In this document: in pieces, positions 4,487 through 9,060 of the stretch | Numbering within the stretch: the stretch's first letter is position 1 | Layout: every line of letters begins with the position of its first letter | Source of the DNA: CAYLJJ01 sp964384025 | GTDB taxonomy: Bacteria > Myxococcota_A > Bradymonadia > UBA7976 > UBA1532 | NCBI GenBank assembly: GCA_964384025.1 | Contig: CAYLJJ010000161.1 | Location: forward strand, 1 to 9,060 | Direction: 5' to 3' | Length of the DNA stretch: 9,060 nt | Translations under genes and position numbers: made by a program | Notes under the pieces: model-generated | Told to the model about the DNA's origin: nothing | Seen by the model: the letters and a program-made list of their open reading frames with translations, nothing else | The model's database searches: none

Positions 4487-7326
4487 TCACTGAAGCTCAT
4501 CTGCCCCAACCGGGATGCATCGTGCGCCCCTTCAGGCCGGGTGATCGCTACGCGGTGATTTTAAAGGTGTTGCTGGATCATGGGCTCCCTGAGGCGCAGA
4601 TCCAAGGCAGGCCCTCAGGCGAGATCATGCTGCGCCCTGTCGTCCAACTCCGCTCGGGCTTCCAGCAGAATATGTCTGTCATTGAAGTGGGGCAGACCGC
4701 GCTTCAAGCTGAGCGGGGACGCGGGGTGGTCTTGGGCCAAGCACCTATCGCGGGGATCGATCAGGTCTTTGTTCGCTTTGAGGAGAGCGCCGAGATCACG
4801 CAGATCCCCTTCTACAGGCTGCGGCGAGTCCCCAGCGTCTGGGAGCGGCTCCAATCCTGGAGCCCTCAACCTGATGAGGGTGCCGCGGAGCGGGTCCGGC
4901 TTCATATGTTGGGCCGCCTCCTGGAGCGCTGGCAGGGGAGCACAGGGGCCTTGGCTCGCCTCGATGTGGATCCCCTCCCCCATCAGCTCCACTTGGTCAA
5001 CCATATCCTGCGCAGCGGGAATCTGAACTGGTTGATCGCCGATGATGTGGGGTTGGGGAAGACCATTGAGATAGGGATGCTGCTCTCGGCGCTCCGTGAG
5101 CGGCCCGACCACAACCGCTTTTTGATTGTAACCCCAGGGGGGCTGGTCAAGCAGTGGCAGGAGGAGCTGAAGCTCCGCTTCGGCGTTGATGACGCGCTCA
5201 TCTACGGACTTGATTTCAAGATCAATGACCCACGCCACTGGCGGCTCTACCCCTTCGTCATCGCCTCCATAGATCGCCTGAAGCGTGATGAGCACCTGCC
5301 TGGGCTCTTAGAGGCCCCTCCCTTTGATCTGGTGATCTTCGACGAGGCGCATCGGCTCTCCAGGCACTCGTATCAAACACATGAGAAGGAGACCGCGCGC
5401 TTCAGGGTCGCTGCAAAGCTTCGATCTCAGACTCGTTCCTTCCTCTTCCTGACGGCGACCCCTCATCAAGGCAAGGTGGATCGCTTCCATGCCCTCCTAG
5501 AGCTGCTCCGACCCGAGCTGCGCCACACGATCATCCAGGAGCCTCATAGGCTGCCTGAGCTTCTGGGCCAGTGCGTCTTTCGTAACCGCAAGCTCACCGC
5601 GACGGACGCCTCTGGAGAGTTCCTCTTCCGCGGGCACGAGGCCCACATGGTCCCTGTGCCCACGGCGCCTGAGCACCAATGCTTTGAGCGCAGCCTGAGA
5701 GCCTATCTGGATCATGTGGCTGTCGCGGCTCTCGCTGTGGGGCGAATACGAAGTTTGGCGATGGGCTTTGTCATCACCATGATGCGGAAGCTGGCCGCCT
5801 CAAGCCCTGCGGCCATCCATCGCGCCCTCTGTCGCCGCTTGGAGCGGCTGGAGACGCCGATAGATGCGGAGCCTGGCTTTGATGAGGAGGAGGCGGACGA
5901 GCGCTTCTTTGAGGAGGAGGCGGAGCAGGCCGCGCATCGCGTCGGGGGTGCCTTCTTTGAGGGAGAGCGTGAACTGCTCATCGCCCTGATCGGGCAGGCT
6001 AAGCTGCTCCTATCCAATGATTTGAAGCTCAAAGCCTTTATGGAGCAGATCGTTGAACCCTTGGTGAGGCGCGATGAGCAGGCGCGGCTCCTGATCTTCG
6101 CTGAGTACCGCGCTACCTTGGAGTGCGTCCGCGACGCCCTCATAGGGCGTTTTGGCGCAGAGATCGTAGGGGAGATCCACGGCAGCCGCTCTATGAAGCA
6201 ACGCAGGGAGGTCGTCGACGGCTTCTGCGATGGGGGGCTCCGCTTTGTCGTCTCCTCTGAGGCGGGCGGCGAGGGCCTCAACCTCCATAAAAGGTGCCAC
6301 ACCTTGGTCAACTATGACCTGCCCTGGAACCCCATGCGCCTGGTCCAGCGCCTGGGGCGACTCTATCGTTATGGGCAGCTCAAGCGAGTGGTCATGTTCA
6401 ACCTCCAGGCTCAGGGCTCTTTGGACCAGCGCATCATCGCCAAGATGTATGCGCGCATTGAGCAGATCTCGGAGGATCTCGAGGGAATCGCTGAGGAGTA
6501 TCAGGAGGAGCGCTTGGCGTCGGATATCCTGGGGGGCGTCGTGTCACACCTCGACATCGCTGAGATCCTGGATAAGGCACGCCGCCAATCTATGAGCCGC
6601 ACTGAGGAGGAGATCGAGGAGGCCCTTGAGCGGGCTAAGGACACCTGGAAAATGCAGGAGGCGATCCTCTCAGGGGCCCAGAGCTTCAGCCCCGAGGATC
6701 TCGACGGACAGCTCAGGCTGGGGCCTGATCATCTCCGAGCCTTTGTGTTGGGGACGCTCAGGCAGCTCGGCTGTCAGGTAGTGAGGCAGACTCATAAGGG
6801 CAGGGTCTTTCGTATACGCTTGACACCGGAGCTTCGAGAGATCCTGCGTATGGAGCGCCGTGAGCACCTGGAGATGACCGTTGATCGGGCGATCCACAAT
6901 CAGCTCCAGCGCAAGATCGACATTCTCGATGCTCAACACCCGCTCCTCCGCCAGCTCTTGAAGGTGGTCTCCAAGCCTGAGTTCAAGGCGGAGGTGGCGA
7001 CGGCTCATCACCTACCGGGGGAGCGGCCTCTGTTCTGCTTCCTGCTGCGTATGCAGGATGTCACAGGACAGGTCTTGGATGAGGAGTGGCTGCTCTTGAG
7101 CGATGAGCCCGCGGATAAGGCTGCCTTGGACGCCCTAGAGGGTTGGCTGAAGACAGAGGCTGTTCATGCCACCACGCCTCCCCCAGGGGCTGCTCGTCGA
7201 GGTGCCTATGAGCACGCGAAGATCCTCGCGGAGCAGATGCTCCAAGGGCGCTCAGGTCAGGGCACAATCCCAGGAGGCTTGGAGTTGGCCTGTGTTCTAT
7301 TTCCGGGGCAGGCGCTCAAGGGCTAA
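4477..7326 (+). CDS. SNF2/RapA-type superfamily 2 DNA translocase (helicase-related ATPase)
   Basis: A complete protein of about 949 residues (964 from ATG 4432; numbering below uses that ATG). SNF2 enzymes use ATP to move along duplex DNA and displace or remodel bound proteins; they are frequent in phage-defence systems. The N-terminal ~170 residues contain Tudor/SH3-like strands (RGRGVVLGQAPI, VFVRFEE, IPFYRLRRV), as in RapA-like proteins. The motor follows: Walker A DDVGLGKT (204-211), Walker B DEAH (304-307), motif III LTATP (340-344), motif V SSEAGGEGLNL (608-618) and motif VI QRLGRLYRYGQ (639-649). A glutamate-rich insertion around 480-500 separates the two RecA lobes. About 300 C-terminal residues after the motor are mainly charged helix with no recognised nuclease. 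All ATPase motifs are intact, so the protein is probably active. DrmD (DISARM) and DpdE are related types, but none of their partner genes is visible. Repeat R2 begins 43 bases after the stop. Confidence 0.92.
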   Translation: MHIVTEAHLPQPGCIVRPFRPGDRYAVILKVLLDHGLPEAQIQGRPSGEIMLRPVVQLRSGFQQNMSVIEVGQTALQAERGRGVVLGQAPIAGIDQVFVRFEESAEITQIPFYRLRRVPSVWERLQSWSPQPDEGAAERVRLHMLGRLLERWQGSTGALARLDVDPLPHQLHLVNHILRSGNLNWLIADDVGLGKTIEIGMLLSALRERPDHNRFLIVTPGGLVKQWQEELKLRFGVDDALIYGLDFKINDPRHWRLYPFVIASIDRLKRDEHLPGLLEAPPFDLVIFDEAHRLSRHSYQTHEKETARFRVAAKLRSQTRSFLFLTATPHQGKVDRFHALLELLRPELRHTIIQEPHRLPELLGQCVFRNRKLTATDASGEFLFRGHEAHMVPVPTAPEHQCFERSLRAYLDHVAVAALAVGRIRSLAMGFVITMMRKLAASSPAAIHRALCRRLERLETPIDAEPGFDEEEADERFFEEEAEQAAHRVGGAFFEGERELLIALIGQAKLLLSNDLKLKAFMEQIVEPLVRRDEQARLLIFAEYRATLECVRDALIGRFGAEIVGEIHGSRSMKQRREVVDGFCDGGLRFVVSSEAGGEGLNLHKRCHTLVNYDLPWNPMRLVQRLGRLYRYGQLKRVVMFNLQAQGSLDQRIIAKMYARIEQISEDLEGIAEEYQEERLASDILGGVVSHLDIAEILDKARRQSMSRTEEEIEEALERAKDTWKMQEAILSGAQSFSPEDLDGQLRLGPDHLRAFVLGTLRQLGCQVVRQTHKGRVFRIRLTPELREILRMERREHLEMTVDRAIHNQLQRKIDILDAQHPLLRQLLKVVSKPEFKAEVATAHHLPGERPLFCFLLRMQDVTGQVLDEEWLLLSDEPADKAALDALEGWLKTEAVHATTPPPGAARRGAYEHAKILAEQMLQGRSGQGTIPGGLELACVLFPGQALKG

Positions 7327-7369
7327 GATCTCAGAGCTGCTCTCCAAACGATGGCTCAATATGGGTCTC

Positions 7370-7575
7370 TGAGGCTGCCTGAGAACTCCCAGGCTCGGGC
7401 ATATCACCGCGCAGCGGAGCTGAAGCCGAAGGGCTGAGTTGGGTAGCTGTGCTCGGGTCCTTCAAGCTGCGTTCCCCAGGCTCGAAGCTCTGGCCGAAAA
7501 TCCGGCTCTCAACGTTACTTGAAGCCCTTAAAACTACTCGACTTTTCCCGCGATCCTATTTTTGTACAGGATGGG
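7370..7575 (+). repeat. Repeat R, copy 2 (R2), about 206 bp non-coding
   Basis: Same orientation as R1 at 3054-3254, with both ends conserved (TGAGGCTGCCTGAGAACTCC at the left, CCTATTTTTGTACAGGATGG at the right). R2 contains a short GCCGAAAATCCGGC hairpin in the part where R1 has diverged. The right tip joins directly to a receiver-domain fragment. An inverted tail copy lies at 9006-9060, so R2 and R3 face each other around 7576-9005. Confidence 0.75.
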
Positions 7576-7919
7576 TGGCTCGCTGGGAGGCCGAGCGACC
7601 CGATCTGGTGCTGATGGACCTGCAGATGCCGGAGTTGGACGGCTACGGCGCCACCGGTGACATTCACCGTCGAGAGCAGGAGCAACAGCCCGTGCCGATC
7701 ATCGCCATGACCGGCCACGCCTCGGAGGCCATGACCGGCCACGCCTCGGAGGAAGAGTGGCAGTACTGTCTCGACGCTGGCATGACAGACTGCCTGTTCA
7801 AGCTGTTCCGGGTCGAAGATCTCGAGGAGGTGGTGGGCAGGAACCTTACCCCTGAGTCGCCTGTCGTTTCTTCTCGATCAGCGGCGGAATCGACAGGAAC
7901 AGGATCGCCACCAGAATAA
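7576..7919 (+). pseudogene. Headless response-regulator receiver domain fragment
   Basis: The frame starts abruptly at the R2 tip and reads WEAERPDLVLMDLQMPELDG, the centre of a CheY-like receiver domain typical of hybrid histidine kinases. The phosphoacceptor aspartate is the GAC at 7617-7619, and the conserved threonine lies in IIAMTGHA. The first beta strand, its acidic pair and any start codon are missing. The conserved lysine (AAG 7800-7802) is followed by Leu where Pro is usual (FKLF instead of the common SKPF). An eight-residue block is duplicated (7704-7751), lengthening the loop after the threonine. Without the acidic pocket it cannot be phosphorylated normally. Receiver-like sequence fades after about 7845; the remaining codons to TAA 7919 overlap the opposite-strand transporter gene and may be chance. 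Confidence 0.8.
7704..7751 (+). repeat. Perfect 24-bp tandem duplication in the receiver fragment
   Basis: Bases 7704-7727 and 7728-7751 are identical and encode AMTGHASE twice in frame. Perfect identity indicates a recent slippage or template-switch event, consistent with a gene no longer under selection. Confidence 0.9.
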
Positions 7920-8913
7920 CGCCCGCGCCAGCCATCTTGTAGACGCTGGGCAGGCTGAGATCGAAGACGAAGTACAGCAAGAACGACGCCATCACGCCAG
8001 CCAAAATGCTCGAGGAGCGGTTGACCGGCACGGCGAAGGCGGTCTCGCTGCGGTCCAGCAGAATCAGCGTGCCGAAGATGCCGGTGAACTGGCTGAGAAT
8101 GCCCAGCACGATGACCCAGCCCCAGACCGGGGTGCTCCAGATCTGGCTGAAGCCCATGCGCAGCAGCTGCCAGCGGGTGGGCTCTCCCACCACGTCGCCG
8201 CCGCCGAGGATCAGCGCGGTGAAGATCAGCAGCAGCAGAACCGAAGGGGTAGCCACCATCTGCTCCTCGGCCAGATATCCCTTGGTGACCGCCGGGTCAT
8301 CGCTCTTGCCCATCCGGCTCATGAACTGCAGCCGGAAGAAGTAGCTGGCCAGGTAGATGCCGATGTCCACCATCAGTACCGCGCTGACCGCGAAGCGGCT
8401 GGAGCCTGGACGTCCAGGCTGGGCAAAGGCCACCACCAGAGCAGCGAAGGCCAGCAGCAGACCCATCCAGGAGAACCAACGCACGTGGCGGCCGGTGATC
8501 CGGTCCACCACCGGGCTCATGATCAGCACGCCACCCCGCATCATCAGCATGGCGAATACGATGCTCACCCCTTCGATGGTGTAGGCCAGGGTGGTGGTGA
8601 CGATGATCAGCCCGGTGCAGATGCCGGACAGGGTGGTCCAGAGTCGGGGTCGAGGCAGACTGATACCCCCCAACTCAAACTGGGTGGCGTGCTTCCACCA
8701 GCCCATAATCGTGATGAAGGTAAACATGCCCAGCGCCGAGGCGATCACGCTCAGGGGCAGGATCTGGAAGCCCACCAGCTTGGTGTCCGCCACCAGGCCC
8801 TTGGTCAAGGCCTTGGTCAGCGAGCTATACGGCACGTACGCGGCGAAGTAGCCGAAGGCGAAGGCCCAGATGATGAAAGACGACCAGCTCTTGACGGTTT
8901 TCTCGTTGCTCAT
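7846..8913 (-). CDS. Ten-helix EamA/DMT-like membrane transporter
   Basis: A 355-residue integral membrane protein with about ten hydrophobic segments (near 12-30, 48-71, 92-112, 116-135, 145-164, 174-195, 220-238, 262-286, 297-318 and 326-344). This matches drug/metabolite-transporter (EamA-type) proteins built from two five-helix repeats. The second repeat carries FAVPVNRSSSILAGVMASF, the position of a typical EamA helix, and the first carries VFAMLMMRGGVLIMSPVVD. The substrate is unknown. Length is slightly above the usual ~300 residues because of a longer loop after segment 6 (MSRMGKSDDPAVTKGYL). No Shine-Dalgarno site precedes the ATG at 8913, and the predicted promoter places transcription start almost at the ATG. 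Its 3' end overlaps the broken receiver fragment on the other strand. It is intact between two inverted R tails, so it may be cargo or an old chromosomal gene hemmed in by insertions. Confidence 0.82.
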   Translation of the reverse strand: MSNEKTVKSWSSFIIWAFAFGYFAAYVPYSSLTKALTKGLVADTKLVGFQILPLSVIASALGMFTFITIMGWWKHATQFELGGISLPRPRLWTTLSGICTGLIIVTTTLAYTIEGVSIVFAMLMMRGGVLIMSPVVDRITGRHVRWFSWMGLLLAFAALVVAFAQPGRPGSSRFAVSAVLMVDIGIYLASYFFRLQFMSRMGKSDDPAVTKGYLAEEQMVATPSVLLLLIFTALILGGGDVVGEPTRWQLLRMGFSQIWSTPVWGWVIVLGILSQFTGIFGTLILLDRSETAFAVPVNRSSSILAGVMASFLLYFVFDLSLPSVYKMAGAGVILVAILFLSIPPLIEKKRQATQG

Positions 8914-8921
8914 GAGGGGGC

Positions 8922-8949
8922 ATTATGCACGAGCGGGCTGGGGCGGCAA
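8922..8949 (-). promoter_or_regulatory. Possible promoter giving a leaderless transporter mRNA
   Basis: Read leftward, -35 TTGCCG (8949-8944), a 16-base spacer and -10 CATAAT (8927-8922) match the sigma-70 consensus at four and five positions. Only eight bases separate the -10 box from the ATG, so the transcript would start at or next to the start codon. This agrees with the lack of a Shine-Dalgarno site. Confidence 0.4.
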
Positions 8950-8973
8950 GCCCCTCTGTACACTTCGTGACAT

Positions 8974-8999
8974 CTTCCCCGCCTCACAGGGCGGGGGAG
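8974..8999. other. GC-rich hairpin resembling an IS200/IS605-type end
   Basis: CTTCCCCGCCT (8974-8984) pairs with GGGCGGGGGAG (8989-8999) around a CACA loop: eleven pairs, two of them G-T. It is preceded by TGACAT (8968-8973). Many genomes carry a similar TGACATCCTCCCCGCC hairpin at the tnpB-side end of IS200/IS605 elements; that comparison is from memory. No tnpA or tnpB is present, so it would be a solo end. It could also be a plain rightward terminator, though only a weak T run (TCTTT) follows. Confidence 0.45.
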
Positions 9000-9005
9000 T
9001 CTTTC

Positions 9006-9060
9006 CGTCCTGTACAAAAATAGGGTCGCAAGGAAAGTTGAGTAGTTTTGAGGGCTTCGA
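9006..9060 (-). repeat. Repeat R, copy 3 (R3), inverted and cut by the window edge
   Basis: The leftward reading of the last 55 bases matches the tail of R2 (7515-7575), including CCTATTTTTGTACAGGA and the CAAAACTACTC block, with a few substitutions. Its conserved tip points left, opposite to R1 and R2. The remainder of the repeat, if present, lies beyond the window. Confidence 0.8.

Noticed and set aside
4615..6311. Long opposite-strand ORFs under the helicase (4615-5295, 5712-6311)
   Set aside because: They lie antisense to an unmistakable helicase and are GC-driven shadows without domain features.
4477..7326. Assignment of the helicase as DrmD (DISARM) or DpdE (7-deazaguanine DNA modification)
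   Set aside because: The motor type fits both, but no methylase, DrmA/B/C, DpdA or other partner is visible, and the N-terminal domain could not be matched with confidence.
7166..7372. Alternative frame ending KRWLNMGL as a frameshifted helicase C-terminus
   Set aside because: The main frame stays coding-like to its own stop; nothing in the sequence alone shows a frameshift.
3054..7575. Repeats R1 and R2 as integron attC sites
   Set aside because: The ends are not inverse-complementary and no attC core sites (GTTRRRY / RYYYAAC) bound them.
1..9060. CRISPR array, tRNA or rRNA genes
   Set aside because: No regularly spaced repeats and no cloverleaf or ribosomal RNA signatures were seen on either strand.

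Overview
The window looks like an accessory, rearranged stretch of a high-GC bacterial genome. The codon style of the two larger rightward genes and the type of membrane protein at the right end fit a deltaproteobacterial or myxococcal lineage, but this is a weak inference and no taxonomic marker gene is present. Almost every block is bounded by a repeat, a broken gene or a duplication, which is typical of a defence or mobile-element island.

Layout from left to right. (1) A rightward gene of unknown function enters from outside the window. A 32-bp tandem duplication has cut off its last ~25 codons. (2) About 635 bp of non-coding DNA holds inverted repeats and a strong leftward terminator. (3) A complete leftward toxin-antitoxin operon follows: an antitoxin-like DNA-binding protein and a TacT-like GNAT acetyltransferase toxin, with a recognisable promoter and a palindromic operator over the transcription start. 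A doubtful 77-codon ORF lies just upstream. (4) Repeat R1 (about 200 bp) is followed by the C-terminal third of a second, broken GNAT toxin gene. It joins abruptly at 3510/3511 to the C-terminal remnant of an unrelated rightward gene. (5) That remnant begins a tightly coupled rightward operon: the remnant, an unrecognised 284-residue protein, then a complete SNF2/RapA-type helicase of about 949 residues. (6) Repeat R2 lies 43 bp after the helicase and runs straight into a headless response-regulator (receiver) fragment with an internal 24-bp duplication. (7) A leftward ten-helix EamA/DMT-like membrane protein follows, with a likely leaderless promoter. (8) A GC-rich hairpin resembling IS200/IS605 right-end hairpins is followed by R3, an inverted copy of the R tail that runs off the right edge.

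How the parts may work together. The helicase and its upstream partner are translationally coupled and are the best candidate for an uncharacterised defence module, but the operon has lost its 5' part here. The toxin-antitoxin pair is self-contained and autoregulated. R2 and R3 face each other around the receiver fragment and transporter, so the R sequences are probably ends of a mobile element, or recombination substrates, that assembled this patchwork.
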